A stretch of 64,000 bases of DNA from Halisarca cf. caerulea (taxonomy: Eukaryota; Porifera; Demospongiae; Chondrillida; Halisarcidae): the NCBI GenBank assembly GCA_963170055.1, contig CAUJGJ010000397.1:13978428-14042427 (forward strand), in the 5' to 3' direction. Positions 34,261 to 46,840 of this stretch are shown in pieces. Each line of letters opens with the position of its first letter. Position 1 is the stretch's first letter. The translations under genes and the position numbers were made by a program. The notes under the pieces are model-generated. The model was not told the DNA's origin and did no database searches. It saw only the letters and a program-made list of their open reading frames with translations.

Positions 34261-35177
34261 TTGAACTGTAAATGTTTAGTAGATTTTACAGCTTTCAGGG
34301 TTTGTACATGTATCTTTTGGAAATTGTTGTTTTTACTGTAGTAGCTCTTGCTATTTTAACAATATTATTGGTAGATTCAAAGCATGCTATTGTTTGTAAA
34401 AAACAAAACATTTTAGTATACATAACCATCTATTGTTATGTTATTTCAGCTAATGAATTTTGTGGTTATTTCAACCAAATTTTTAGTTACCTGTGTTTCA
34501 GTAGTTTTAACCAGAAAAAATAGTTAAAACAAACAATTCATTTTTACAGTGTACTCTCAAGAAATCCTCGTACAGCAGCATTCACTGCAGACTTAGTCCT
34601 GCCGTGGCTCTTTCAGGCTATCTGGAAGTCAAGTTCACAAAGACGGGTGGCAAGAAGAGATTTTGGTTGCTGGAACGCTTGTGGCAGTTTGTTGTGGCCA
34701 GAAAATGTCTACAGATCCATAGCTTGACCCTCAAATTTATCCAACCAATCAGCGGAGTCACACCAGTGCTGAACATTAGTGATTTGTCTTCCGAACTTGG
34801 TAATTCTTAGCTTTTTTGCCATGTTTCTGTGAGTTGTTGTAAATAATTGTCATTGTTATAATGCAATGTGAAGTTGTAGTGCTTTATTAGTCAACTAAAG
34901 TACGTATTAAAGTATAATTCGTGTGAACGTGAAGAGGACTGATACGCTTACGAACACATGTCCAAGAATCTCCTTTACGTCTCACCTTATGGCCGGAGAA
35001 GGAAGATTAGGCTGATTTAAGATCTTTTTGTTAGGTTATGACCACGTAAGTACGTTTTGGAATCTATTTGCGAATGTTGAAGCAGCAAAATCCTTTCTGA
35101 AAATTCAAGCCACATTTGTGGCTATCAGGCCTTAACTGGTAAGCGGTGAACACAACACGCGGGCCTTAAAAGGTTAA

Positions 35178-36471
35178 ATGTGAGTAAAATCATCATTGAT
35201 ACTAAAATCAGCAGTAAAAACAATACTTTTTCCATGATAAAACTAGCCTTCAGGTCGATCTACTTTTTTTTTTACTGGACTCGCCAGGTTTTCGGTTATA
35301 TTGTGTCATACTATAGCCCAATTGCACAATCATAATAGTAGGTGATAATATTGTTGGCAAGTCTTGCTGATTGAGGAAGCAATACCAGTGTTCCAGGTTT
35401 CCACAGCAGTGTGTTATGAAGTATGGTAGTACTCCATTTGTAGGATTGACACAGAAAAACATGGCTGCCATACATTAGCGAAAATTTGTTTTTGCCCATA
35501 AACTAACGGTATGGTGACTCCATCGCAGGTATGTTATGGCACTTTTCACAAGAAAAACAAAATGGCTGCTGCTTTCGAACGGCTAGGATAAATGCCTTGT
35601 TTTCTCTTCTTGAAGGTGGAAAGACTCAAGAAAGCATCCAGATAGTATTTCGAACATTCGTATTTTGTGCATATGTTATTTGAAGAGCTAAAAACATATT
35701 GTATTTGTTGTACATGGTCGATTTTTAACCATACTAAAATAAACAAAAAACGCAAAAGGCACGGGTCAAGACATCTAAATTTAAGTGCACAAGTGAATTC
35801 AGAAGACAGAACTTGTCCAAATCTTCTCTTCTGATTTGGGGAAAACACTGCTCCATTCCACGGCTGTTATGTCCAGGGATTTCTGATCACGAAGAAGGGT
35901 TAGAGAAACAAATGGCAGCGTATAAACTGAAAGGATGGACCGACAATCTTCCCCAAATCAGAATTTTAAGTTCAGTCCTTCAGCGATGATCTGACAAAGT
36001 TTTAAGTATCTACGTAGAGATCTAGACCCGTGTCTTTTTCGCCATAAAATTCTTGCGACTGGAGTGTTTTTTTAGGCCTTTGTGACATGATATCACATGT
36101 CCACAAGGCAAACTCTTCAAATACTCACGCGTTTTAGCCTATAATGACGCATAATAGTTATGTTCAAGCTGCCTTTTGCAGGTTTTGAAGCCACATTTAC
36201 ACTTCTAAAGCGAGAAAAAAATTAATAGGCAAATTCCATACATTCGCCCGATCAGCCATTCACAGATTACTAAAATAGTTACGCAAGACTAGGCATACGC
36301 GTACGTACACAAGGCCAAGCGTTCTATGGTTCGATGATCATCGCGACTTGAACAGCACTCTTTTGTTTGACCCTTTGTTTCTATGTGGCTACAGTGATTT
36401 TAGTCAGGGAGCTGCATACTTTTAGCTTCTTATCTTACAAGACATTGAACAAGAGTGTAAAAAACATTTAA
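35178..36471. other. Unclassified stretch with a solo CGCAGG end
   Basis: At about 35527 the sequence CGCAGGTATGTTATGGCAC resembles the left end of the element at 28557, and AAAATGGCTGCTGC follows about 30 bp inside. A matching right end was not found, so this is a truncated member. The rest is AT-rich without a recognised gene. Confidence 0.5.
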
Positions 36472-37258
36472 CCCTTTACCGTTTTTTAGGCCATAAAGTG
36501 GCTTTTGTGGTATGGTTCGCATTTGAGGCGATTTCGAATTTATAGTAATATGTTACCTATAGCAAGATACTACTCAATAGAGTTCTTTTATAAAGTTTGA
36601 ATATCATATGTTCTGTCTTTTCTAAGATACAGCCTCATAAAATATTAGTTTTACTGGAAATTACTACTACGGTAAGTCAAAAACGGTGTTAGCTCAACAA
36701 AATGGCTGTTCTTGTAAACTTATTTTGCAATTTAGTGCACGGGAATCGATGTAGACAAGACTTCTGAACGAAATTACAGAAAGCAAAGCAGGAAAATAGC
36801 CTACAACAGCCTCTGACGATGTTACAAATGCCAAAAGTAAGATTTAGCTCAATTTCGTTGCAAACATTTGTACTTAAGAATTCTTGCCAAAAGATAATCG
36901 TGTTTGTCTATCAGAACTGTACTATAAGCCTTAGAATGCAACTCTTTGTTCTTTTTAGTCATCAATGGAACATAAAGTGCACTAGCCCCCATGCTGAAAG
37001 TATTTTATCGATATTTGCTTTTACTACTTTTATGGATATTTGAAGTATTTGTGGAGTCTATAAAAAAGCGAATCTTGTCAACTTTTTGATCCCGAAATCT
37101 TCTGACATGTCTTTCGACACAGTTAAAAGACTTTTCGAAGCTTTCCAATAGGTTTCATGCTTCAAAATGCGTTTAATCTGCTCTGTCTTCACGAGCCACT
37201 TTATGGCCCTAAAAACGTTTGGGGACAAAAAGATCGCGCAAATGCAAACGTTAAAAGG
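36472..37258. mobile_element. 787-bp TTAA element with CCCTTT ends
   Basis: CCCTTTACCG at the left, complement CCTTTTAACG at the right, TTAA at both sides (36468-36471, 37259-37262). A longer subterminal inverted repeat, GGCCATAAAGTGGCT against AGCCACTTTATGGCC, supports the pairing of ends. No ORF. Confidence 0.75.
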
Positions 37259-37426
37259 TTAAAAATGATAAAAAGATGTAGGATTGACACAGGACCGTGC
37301 AAAAAGGCCGTATAAAAAAAGGATTCTCCAAAAACACTTGGAACAAAGGTGAGTTGCAAAAAGGTACAGGGCTAGATGGGTAAAGGGAAAACAGGCATAG
37401 AGCTAGACGAGCATAGGGCTACACAT

Positions 37427-39410
37427 ACGGTACTTCTCATAGAAAACTGTCCAGTTTACGGGCGATGACCGCGTGACCGACTGCCTGCCTGACCGACCGA
37501 AAAACAATTGAACGACCGTGTGACTGGCAGTGACGTTTTGCAAGAGATCGTAACACCCAGTCTCTTGTTCCCTAAAAACTCTTCAAAGTTGAGAAAAAAG
37601 TCTGAGTCGTCCGCCTCCATTGGCAATATAATAATCGAAACATCTTCTTCGGTCATTGGATTGGGGCCAGTTCGTTCTAACTAGTTGGAGGAATATCACT
37701 TTGGAAATGCGACATATCTCTAGGATGCAAATAGCAGTAGCTCCGCAGTTTTGCTTGTTCCTTGAAAGTATTAGTGACGTGAGCTTGACATTTTAGTGAA
37801 ATTCATTCTAAGTTTCAGTTAAGTTCACACAAAATATAAATATCATGGTGGCCTTGAAGTTTCAGCGAAGTTCGCTTGAAGCTTCAGCGAAAATCGTTCA
37901 AAACTTCAATAAGGTTCACGCGAAGTTTATTCTGCGCAATCAAACATAATTTCTGTGCATACCGTGGTTTTAATTGGCTACACCTTTTCTCGCCATTTCT
38001 TTCTTCCTCAACTATTGGTATTGCACAGGGGCATTATAGCATATTTCAGAATGTGGGGATTTTAGGTGACAAAGTATTGGAATGTAGGGAATTTGTCACC
38101 TTTTTCATACACGTCATGACTACCTCTTAGGAAAATGTCACATTTGTCATCACAAGTTGCACAATCTCTGTCTGTAGCGAGAAATGTTTACAAATTGCGG
38201 GAGCTACGATTTGAACATTTGCGCCACCAAATCCGTCATTTTAAAGCTTTTAAAAGACGGATACGGTGATTAAAAGTATCAAATACCAATTTGTGTACAC
38301 AAAAGTTGCAATCAAGAACCATTCACGCAAAGGTATTCACACAAAATCCCCGAAATTGGTATCTGAAGCCTAGGTATTTCTCTATAGTACCCAAACAAAA
38401 TCAGAATCATACGGTAATATCAAGAGTTACCCTGTTAATATTGATGGTGAGAGGATTTTACAATAAAATAATACAAAGATCAGTTAAAATTACTGTAACT
38501 CACCCATAATTGTTCGCAAACAAAGATCGATTGATCAAAATCTAAGATTTAGTGTCCAACTTCCTTCGCTGAGAAAAACTAAACAAAACGACGAAATTAA
38601 CTTTCATATCGAAACTATAACAGTAACACAGCAAATTTGCATGCGCGCGACCATTTTGGAATGATACGTAACGTCATCAATGATGTCACATTTAAATGGC
38701 GGCTTCGAACTTGTTTCAAAAAGAATGTAGAATCCGCACGTCTAGATGGCCCTTCTTTGCGACGGAGACTGCAAAAACTATTTCAAAGTACCCTTGTGCA
38801 TTTGTTTATTCTGAGCGGAGAAAATATAACCAGGTACGCAAAAGATATAAGCATTTTTATGGTTTAATTTTCACTATTTTACAGCGGAAAAGTACATTTT
38901 TGGTTATATCTATGTCATTTGGGGTTATATATTTTCCGCTCAGAAATACCTAATACAGTCGACTTTACTCTTTCATTTGATACTAGTTTTGTTCCTATTG
39001 AAGCACTTCTAGACGTGCGGACATCAACATTTACTGCAAAAACAGTATTTTCTTTAGATTCTCATTTACTTATTTCCGCATTCAATATGGGCTTGTTTTT
39101 TCGTTAAATGTTTCGACAATAAGCATTAAAATGTGTAGATGATTTAAAATGGGCCAGAAATTATTTCTGCGAGTCAAAATCGTCATGTATTTGCTACCCC
39201 TTGTTGGTGGCAGCCATTTTTTTAGTATTCTGAAATCCGCTATAATGAGCCTGCGTGTGTAACGACCGTAACGTTTGATGACGCATCACAAAATGACGCA
39301 TCACAAAATGACGCCGTTCAAACTGACAATTGACTTGATCCTGACTTAGTGCTGATGGACTGACTGAACAACTGTTGGCATGCTGGACGGTTTTCTATGA
39401 GAAGTACCGT
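37427..39410. mobile_element. ACGGTACTTCTCATAG TIR element, 4-bp ACAT target
   Basis: Both ends read ACGGTACTTCTCATAGAAAA as inverted copies for about 28 bp. Flanks are ACAT on both sides (37423-37426, 39411-39414) and the paralogous repeat shows one copy. About 750 bp once the nested 38024-39255 element is removed. Interior includes CGACCG-rich phrases near both ends and tandem GACGCATCACAAAAT units (about 39279-39310). Superfamily undetermined. Confidence 0.82.
38024..39255. mobile_element. Second copy of the foldback transposon (reverse orientation), TG target
   Basis: Close relative of 24879-26120 in opposite orientation, 1232 bp, with ends CACAGGGGCATTATAGC and the complement of CGCAGGCTCATTATAGC. 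Flanked by TG (38022-38023, 39256-39257). The central diverged palindrome is conserved. Confidence 0.88.
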
Positions 39411-39581
39411 ACATGAGGCTAGACAGAGTTTAATTGGACTGTGTGTACACTGAATGTGCAAATTCCTACATCCCGCTGCATATACATATAATGTGGTGCA
39501 CATGAGGGATGTAGGAATAGTTTTTGATAAATAGAAGCTTTTTATTGGTTCCAAGAGATTCGACTTATCGAGACTCAACTG

Positions 39582-39590
<9 letters not shown>

Positions 39591-39620
<30 letters not shown>
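39591..39620. repeat. (TA)n tract
   Basis: About 30 bp of TA directly in front of the Crypton-like region. Confidence 0.9.
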
Positions 39621-39624
<4 letters not shown>

Positions 39625-39758
39625 TTTGGGAACTTTCACCAAAATGGAAATACGAGACCGAGGCGAAGCCGAGGTCAAGTAATTCCATTTGGGCAGAAGT
39701 CCGCGTAATTGGGTGATAACTATTTTGTCTCCGGTTTCCATGGCATTTACGTGGGACT

Positions 39759-39986
39759 ATGGCCAACAAGGAGAATGAACCTGATCGCTCTCGCTTTAAG
39801 CAGTTGTCTGATGAAGAAATAGCAGGATTAACATTGAAATTTGTACCAAAGAACACAGATAAAACTACAAAATGGGCGCTTAAGAATTTTAGTGTCATGG
39901 CATGTCATGAACCAACACCAAAACCGCTTGTGCCACCACCTGATTTTACTCTATTAGAAGAAATCCTGCAAGATTTTGAGGACTGA
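39759..39986 (+). CDS. Crypton-like N-terminal ORF fragment
   Basis: 75 codons starting MANKENEPDRSRFKQLSDEE and continuing through KFVPKNTDKTTKWALKNF, then a Pro-rich piece and an acidic end EEILQDFED with stop. The SxEE(I)...PKNTxKxTxWALxxF motif is typical of the N-terminal region of Crypton-derived tyrosine recombinase proteins (ZMYM/KCTD1/QRICH1 DUF3504 type). The recombinase core is absent, so this is a fragment or first exon. The ATG lies in GGGACTATGGCC, an acceptable start context. Assignment rests on this short match. Confidence 0.45.
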   Translation: MANKENEPDRSRFKQLSDEEIAGLTLKFVPKNTDKTTKWALKNFSVMACHEPTPKPLVPPPDFTLLEEILQDFED

Positions 39987-40535
39987 AAGCTAAAGCTAGT
40001 ACAGTACACACATTTAGACTCTATAGGCTTATTTGTGTTCTAAAACTTCATGTTATAGAGTGATTCCATTTGTTTTCTTATGGAATGCTATTATGCATAA
40101 TTGATTAGATCATGTTGCTGCTATTGCCAAATGCTAATTAACCACATCCTGGGGTATATGGACATCCTGGAGTATATCCATAAATGTATCCTGGTTGGGG
40201 GCGTTTTCAATTAAGATCAAAGGCACCGACTTAAGTACATAACCCATGTTCTAGTTCAGAATTGGTTAAATTGATACACTTTTTGACAATATCTAATTGT
40301 TCCTGATACATTCTCTGATGATACTTGATTAGTACTGATACACTTTTTGATAAAACTTGATTCACATGCAGCTAAGCTGCTTTCCTGACCAGTCCTACTT
40401 CACTAACTGCAACCCATGCATTCTACAAAGCTGGAATAACATTCCTACAGCAACAATTTTATTTCATGGCACAATGTCATGTACATTATTCACATTTAAA
40501 GCAAGGCTTCAATATCATCCACAAGTGTAATACAA
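39987..40535. other. Non-coding stretch before copy B
   Basis: Repeats short phrases such as CTGGGGTATATGGACATCCTGG and GATACACTTTTTGA two or three times. No gene recognised. Homology to copy A starts at about 40536. Confidence 0.4.
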
Positions 40536-41024
40536 CAGCAGATACTCCCATCTGTTGACGCAGCACAGTTTCTGAGTCATAGCATTCCCTTTTAAAGTGC
40601 AGGCTACATAGTGCTGAGTTGCTGCTTGGCGAGGTCTAGTCTGCACAGTGTACTTTGATAGCTCTTGACCATTTGTTAATAAGAGAAGTATCTTTAGGGA
40701 ATTTATGCAGAGTCCCACCATCAGAAGATCTTCTGTTACACCCTCCAGCTACACAGCGTTGTGGCATGGTCCCTTGCAAGTAGTTTGCAGCAATTGCATT
40801 CACTCTCTTATTAGAGAGTAGTACGTAAAGTGTATAGCGCTATATAAACCGGTTCCCACTGTGACGTCACGAACAAAATGGCGAATTTATCGAGGCGATC
40901 GTACCGGAAGTAGTAGATTTTCTGGTTCACGAAAGCTCGCAAACGAATTTCACTCTCATTTTCTTCGGTTTTAGAGAATAATCTGTCGATTTAGACGTTG
41001 TTGTCGGAACGTATCAGTGGCCCT
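40536..41024 (-). pseudogene. Kolobok right end with THAP fragment, copy B
   Basis: Carries the right terminus GTATCAGTGGCCCT next to TTAA (41025-41028) and, on the minus strand from about 40775, the same THAP half (CVAGG..., HKFPK) as copy A. The AVPTLF end of the THAP is cut off by the duplication border. A TGACGTCA site and AAAATGGCG lie between the THAP start and the terminus in both copies. Confidence 0.7.
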
Positions 41025-41028
41025 TTAA

Positions 41029-41691
41029 CCGATTATACGCCATTTTTATTACGTCACGCACACGCCTCTTGGCCGAATTAATATTCACAAAATATAATAT
41101 GCAAAAAGGATCCCCACGGAAAGGGAGCGAGCTATTGAAACGAGAGCAAGCATAACGGCAGAAGCTTGAAATAGACAACGATACTTTCCTCTCCGTTTAA
41201 GCAGCAGCACAAACAACTAAGCTGCGGCTTACAACTGAGAAGATACGCTACAAGAACGTGTACCACTAGCACCAAAGTTGCTTCAAAGTCTTTTAGTTCG
41301 TTTACGGTCGATTCTCGTCCTTTGTGCAACTGTCGCATATCATTTAGGCAAGCGTTGTCCAGGCTATCTTCGATGCTAGTTAGAAGGCAATATGGCTTTC
41401 CAAAGCGGAATAATGACGACTCTTACGGTTGCCATTTTTTTCTTATGCCGAGCCCCAAAGTTGCTTCGAAGACTTTTCGTTCGTTTACGGTCGATTTTCA
41501 TCCTTTGTGCAACTGTCGCATATCATTTAGTCAAGCGTTGTCCAGGCTATCTTCGATGCTAGTTAGAAGGCAATATGGCTTTCCAAAGCGGAATAATGAC
41601 GACTCTTACGGTTGCCATTTTCTCTTACGCCAAATGGCGTATTTGGCCATAACCTGCATTACGCCATATGGCGTAATTGGCGTATAATCGG
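41029..41691. mobile_element. 663-bp TTAA element with internal 183-bp tandem repeat
   Basis: Ends CCGATTATACGCC and GGCGTATAATCGG between TTAA copies (41025-41028, 41692-41695). Copy A has a single TTAA at this place (8517-8520), confirming the insertion. It landed exactly on the TTAA that borders the older Kolobok end. Two 183-bp units (41272-41454, 41455 to about 41635) are nearly identical; the open frame across them is a by-product. Confidence 0.93.
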
Positions 41692-43176
41692 TTAAGCATA
41701 AAGTGTATGCATGGATATAATAGTATGTACATTGTGTGTGCATCTATACATGTTTTAGTTTGTAGCTTACATGATGATGCCTTTGAAAGCGTTCAAATGA
41801 TATATTAGCCTCAACATCACAAAGCTGTTGAAAAAATGGACCCTATATAGAAATATGTATACGGAGCCATTATGATAATAATATTATATCAATTAATAGG
41901 TGCAATGTGCAGCAATTAAATACACATACATAATCCACAGGCCAGTCTTGTGCATGGACATTCTGAGGTTTATAGAGCAAGGAACAGAGGCTTTCAAGGA
42001 AGTACGTAATAGTACATAATATTATATCGATACAGAACTTTTAAAATAAAAGCCTGGGGCATTTGTGTGTAGATGGTGTGACAACAGTCATGCATACCAA
42101 CAACTAAGACAAGTACAAAGGAATAATGCACCATTAGGCATCCTGTATGTTTATCTATTAGATATAAACATACATATATGTACATACACACACACATATA
42201 CACATACACATACATACAAATGTCATATATATTCGATATTTTAGTAAAATAAATGTAAGCTGCATGGTGTGGGCATCAAACTTTTCACATCTGCAAAATA
42301 GTGCAGGGACAAATTCTTATTATGTCATTACTAAGTATAATTGTTAAATTATGTGAAGGAAAAAGGGATATTCTTAATTTTGTGGATACCTAACTGTGCA
42401 CATATCTATACCCATATTCACCTCATTGGTGTAATTACATAAAACCTTTCTGCACTAGTAAACCATTTAAAAATGGTAACTGCATGGATGTAGGATTGAC
42501 ACAGGACTATATGCAAAATTAAGCGTTTTACCAAAAGGATCCTCCAAAAACATTTGGAACTAGGGTAAGCTGTGAAACAGGCAAGGGCTAGGTGGATAAA
42601 GGGTCAAGACAGGCAAGGCTAGATGAGCATAGGGCTATGTATACATGTGGCTAGACGGGTATAGGGCTAGACTGAGTTTAGTTGGACTGAGTGCACACTG
42701 CGCAATTTCCTAGTACATCCCACAGCATATACATACACATGTGGGACATGTCCATGCTAATTTGGAGTGTTAAAAATTCAGTCTTTTTTACAGCTTCTTA
42801 TCTCAACTTGTACAAGCTTCAGAGTATCGAAGAAGAGTGTTGATAGTTAGGAGATGTGTAAACTTCTTGTTCAATGTAGTTTTAAACATGTTATGTCTAT
42901 GTTGAAGCTGCAACAAAGGTTCTCTCTACCACTACGCATGAAGGAAATTCTGTGGGTGCTGGGTTTGGTTCTTTACGTCTAGCTCGACTCGAATGACTTG
43001 AACTTGCTTGAGGTGCTGGAATTTGCAGTCAGGCTGGAGGTGCTTATTTAGCTTGCCTCAAATTGTGGAGTAGATGGTAACCCCATGTTATCTACAGCTG
43101 TAGGTGATGGTGAAGGCTCTTAGGGTGTACTTGAGGGCAAAGGGTTTGATACAGATGGCATGTACATTGGATAATG
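41692..43176. other. Duplicated non-coding stretch of copy B
   Basis: Counterpart of 8521-10019: AT-rich sequence, GGATGTAGGA repeat copy 2 (about 42485-42724) and a CATGTGGG-family left half from 42736. No gene. Confidence 0.6.
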
Positions 43177-43620
43177 CATGTGGGACATGTCCACGCTAAC
43201 TGATAGGTGTGAAATTTGTGTCAATTATTCGAAGGTTTGTTCTCAGCCTGATGGCTCTGAGTAGGATCACTAAACACTTTTCTAAGAGAACAATGCTCAA
43301 ACTTTTCAATGATAACTGTTTCGAAGGCTCTCTGTCCTTATTCGGTGAAAAGATCAGAAGAAAACTAAAATTCTGAAGAACATCGAGTAGGGTCACACAT
43401 GAGCATGTGACAAACCACCAGTGATGACAGTAAATGTAAATGACATTTACTGTCATGTAATGACAGTAAATGTCACTAAACTTTGGCTTTGTTTCACCCA
43501 AATATCAGCCTGAAGCACAAGATAACAGTGTGACTAATATTTCATAGGTGCCTAAAAATAACATTTTATCACTGCAAACTGAGGAGCGCTATCACAACAA
43601 ATCTGGACATGTCCCACATG
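43177..43620. mobile_element. CATGTGGG-family MITE, copy B
   Basis: Starts CATGTGGGACATGTCC and ends GGACATGTCCCACATG, the counterpart of 10020-10442. Differs by a local 25-bp duplication of the phrase TGACAGTAAATGT near 43424-43460. Confidence 0.8.
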
Positions 43621-43776
43621 CGACAGATAAATGTGTCTTTATGTCACCCATGAGCCATTACATCACTGGCCAAAATCTCCAGGTTGACCCCGAAACTGCT
43701 GGTGATCCACTTGCAGATCTAACCACATACTTTCCCTTATTGGTTATAAATGTGTCCCTTAGGCTAGTCCATGCCT

Positions 43777-45660
43777 TCAATTAATGCATCAGTCCCTGGT
43801 GATTAACAAAGTTAAAACAGCAGTACTTTCTATACATGCTCTGGAGTATCAGAAGAACATTGATTTCCTACATACATTTCCAATAGCCCCATGTTGTGAG
43901 GTGCTCTATACCCATTTCTTTGTTTGTCGGAATAATCTTGAGCAAACATGTAGCAAAAAATCTTCTGAATCAATAAAAATCTTCAACAAAAATTCTCACA
44001 AGAAAATCAGACGTTTCGGCCACGCAGACCTTCGTCAGCTACATACAAATCTGATCAAGAGCAATGAGGAACTAGCTATAAGTACATGATAAGGTGACAG
44101 TGGTAGAAGTATGCAAATAATCAACAATTCTTATGTAGTTAACAATGATTGGGTGAGAGTGTTCACAGATTGTGTGTGGAGTAAATCAAATGGAGTGGTA
44201 TGACATTGTATGAGAATAATATAACAACACAACACAAAACATGCATGGACTGGACATATTACATGGATCACAAGACAACAATCACAAGTCAGTTCCTCAA
44301 GTGTCCAAAATAGGGCTCCAGATCATTGGGAGTACAGACCACTATCCAAGTTCATGGTGGGGTTGCTTCTCCTGATATGGATCGCCTCCGCAGTTTTTCT
44401 CTGCCAGAAGCCAGTCCCCTTCCATCTCACAGAGGCACCCTCCCAGTTGATGCCATGTTCTGTGGTATGAACATGCACAGCAATACCATTTCTGGAATCC
44501 CTTCTGCGTACTGCCTGCCGATGTTCACTTAGCCATACCTTCATTGTCCTCTTGGTTTCTCCAACATACACCTTATCACAATCCTTGCAAGGTACCTCGT
44601 ACACTATTCCCGTCTGTTTCTCCTGTGCGTTCTACTTCTTCACTTCAGTAAGAAATCGTCTTAGTGTTCTGCCTGGCTTAAATACTGCTCTTACACCCAG
44701 GGGGGCACAGAGCTTCTCAATTCTCTCACGGAGACTCTTAATATAAGGAGTGCACATTACCTTGAGGATTTCTTTTTCTGGTGTTGATGGAGTGGAAGGC
44801 TATACAAGTGGACGAGATGTCATAGTCTTCTTCACCAATGACTCCGGAAAACCATTGCCTGCGAAGTCAGGTGATACATCTCTTCTACCCTCTTTGAGGA
44901 GTGGCAGACATGGATGGCTCTATCCTGCATGCATCTCATGACTCCTGCCACTGCTATTAGGTGGTGATGGGAGTGGAAAGGAATATACCTTTCTGTGTGG
45001 GTTGGCTTCCTGTATACAGAGGTTACTGATCTTCTTCTGCCTTCATGACCAATACATTAAGAAAGGGTAGTTGCTCATCTTGTTCTTGTTCGGCTGAAAA
45101 CTTGATGCTGAGGTGCTGCTGGTTAAGATGACTATGAAACACACTTATAGGTTATCCAGTGCATGGGGCCAAACAACAAAAGTATCATCCATGCATCTTA
45201 ACCATACTCTTGGCTTGAGTGCTGCTGATTAAATTGCACTTGCTTCCAGACTTTCCAGGTATAGGTTGGCAATCACTGGCGATAGGGGTGAACCCATTGC
45301 TGTTTCATCGGTTTGCTCATAAAAGTTGTCTCCCAGTTGGAAATAGGTTGATCAGAGACAAAGGTTAGGCAGTTCTACTAGTCAGGATACCAGAATACTG
45401 GTTCTTCCCCCAATAGTCTCATCATCGGCCAATCGCTCCTCCACCACTTTGAGAGCTCCATCAACAGGTACCTGTGTGAAAGTTTTTTTGGAAAGTTCTC
45501 CAACCAAGAAAATTTTTTTGGTTACATCATCCCAGTTATTCCGTTTTACTGTCCTTGAATCTACCATGCTAGAGTATAGAACCTTTCTAGATTGAAGGAG
45601 TTCAATGAGGTATATACTCTTGCATTGTCGTCAAGCTTTGCACTGGCACCATTACCGGCA
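43777..45660 (-). pseudogene. Penelope-like retroelement, copy B
   Basis: Minus strand and less broken than copy A. RT core near 45240-45330 (AMGSPLSPVIAN), DDTF near 45178-45192, LPFL near 45070, and a GIY-YIG endonuclease at 44323-44604 (EVPCKDCDKVYVGETKR, then LSEHRQAVRRRDSRNG, HTTEHGINWE and a catalytic-type EAIHI). Downstream, a region reading DEGLRGRNV (about 44010-44030) is typical of Penelope 3' ends; it is deleted in copy A. Frame interruptions remain and the N-terminal part of RT is missing. Confidence 0.85.
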
Positions 45661-45741
45661 GACAATGCATGCTCCAACTAAACACGTGTATACATTCACA
45701 TGTCAAGCTGCTAAGTTCTATTCATACTCCAAATCCTGATG

Positions 45742-46609
45742 CGCAGGTGTGACATGTCCAACATGTGAGTTTTCAACAAAATGGCCGCCCTAAAGTCGGC
45801 TAAAACTACCCCCCACTTTTCTTACGTTTAGTATGCTTAAAGAGTACAACAAACCTATAAAACTTTAATTCAACTATTGAACACTACAACAGTTCACTTA
45901 ACGTTGTTGTCACAGCTTCGAAAAGCCGAATAAACGACGACAGATTCGGACCTTCAAAATAGGTTAAGTGCAAAACCCAGTCATGTCAACGATCGTTTAG
46001 AGCAGCCATACTTTGTTAAGAACCTTCTAACAACAATATCTAAATTTTCACCGTGTAAGAACTCACTATTCCTCTTCGTTCCTGAGATGTCCAGCAAAAT
46101 GTTGTTTTTCACACAAAGTAAAACCACAAACTTGGGAACATGTCAGGAATGGGGCATGCTATCAAAATCTTATGCGGTGAAAATTTAGTTTTACCTGTTA
46201 CGATCTAACTGCCGCGACATGCCTCCTCTACACAACCGTTCAGATGACCGGGTTTTCCAAAGAATCTCATTCATTGAAGAAGTCTCTCTCTCGCCGTTTG
46301 TCACAAGGGTGTCACGCGATATAATGACGTCACCAACCAAAGGTAACGATCGGTGAAATCGATACTTCTTCCAACACAAACAAATAACTTTATGAACGTT
46401 TTGAAAACACTCAATGCGCATACTAAGACGAAATTCGATACAATTCTCTTTTGTTTGAGAGCAAAAAGGCTTATCGATCGGGCGACTTCGAAAACTTATA
46501 CATGTGACTGACGCGTGTACATCAGTAGAATGTGTTATTAGTCAATTAAATTCCTGTACAAACCACACAACGCCCCTTTACTTCCAGAAAGGGACATGTT
46601 ATACCTGCG
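45742..46609. mobile_element. 868-bp CGCAGG-ended element, TG target
   Basis: Ends CGCAGGTGTGACATGTCC and the complement of CGCAGGTATAACATGTCCC. TG flanks both sides (45740-45741, 46610-46611) and copy A has the single-copy site (13547-13548). Interior phrases match the element at 28557. AAAATGGCCGCCC lies about 35 bp inside the left end. No gene. Confidence 0.92.
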
Positions 46610-46840
46610 TGTGCATGAACATATGATTTGGGGTAAAAACGTTTTCGAGTATATATGCAGAAGTTGGCCGAAGTGTTCTTTATACTTGACCGTCAAGCTT
46701 TGCACTAGCACCACGGCAGCCATTTCCCGCATGTGGATTTAGATCACATGTAATTATCAGCCAATGAGATTAAAGTAAGAAAACATATGCATAGGTCAAT
46801 GGTGAACATGTTCACTGAACAACAAATGCCTAATTTGCAT

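Larger units (their letters stand above)
37276..39480. repeat. GGATGTAGGA-ended repeat, copy 3, interrupted
   Basis: Left part 37276-37426, right part 39411-39480, similar to 9329-9564. The interruption is the element at 37427-39410; copy 1 has the corresponding uninterrupted ATACATGTGGCTAGAC (about 9488). Confidence 0.6.

Noticed and set aside
34272..34523. 83-codon hydrophobic frame that looks like a membrane protein
   Set aside because: It lies in the AT-rich subterminal repeats of the CACTG element; hydrophobicity follows from T-rich codons.
41272..41640. CRISPR-like or satellite array
   Set aside because: Only two long units, no spacers, inside a transposon in a eukaryotic genome.
41322..41687. 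121-codon frame with an internal protein repeat
   Set aside because: The repeat is the 183-bp DNA tandem duplication inside a non-autonomous TTAA element; no known motif.
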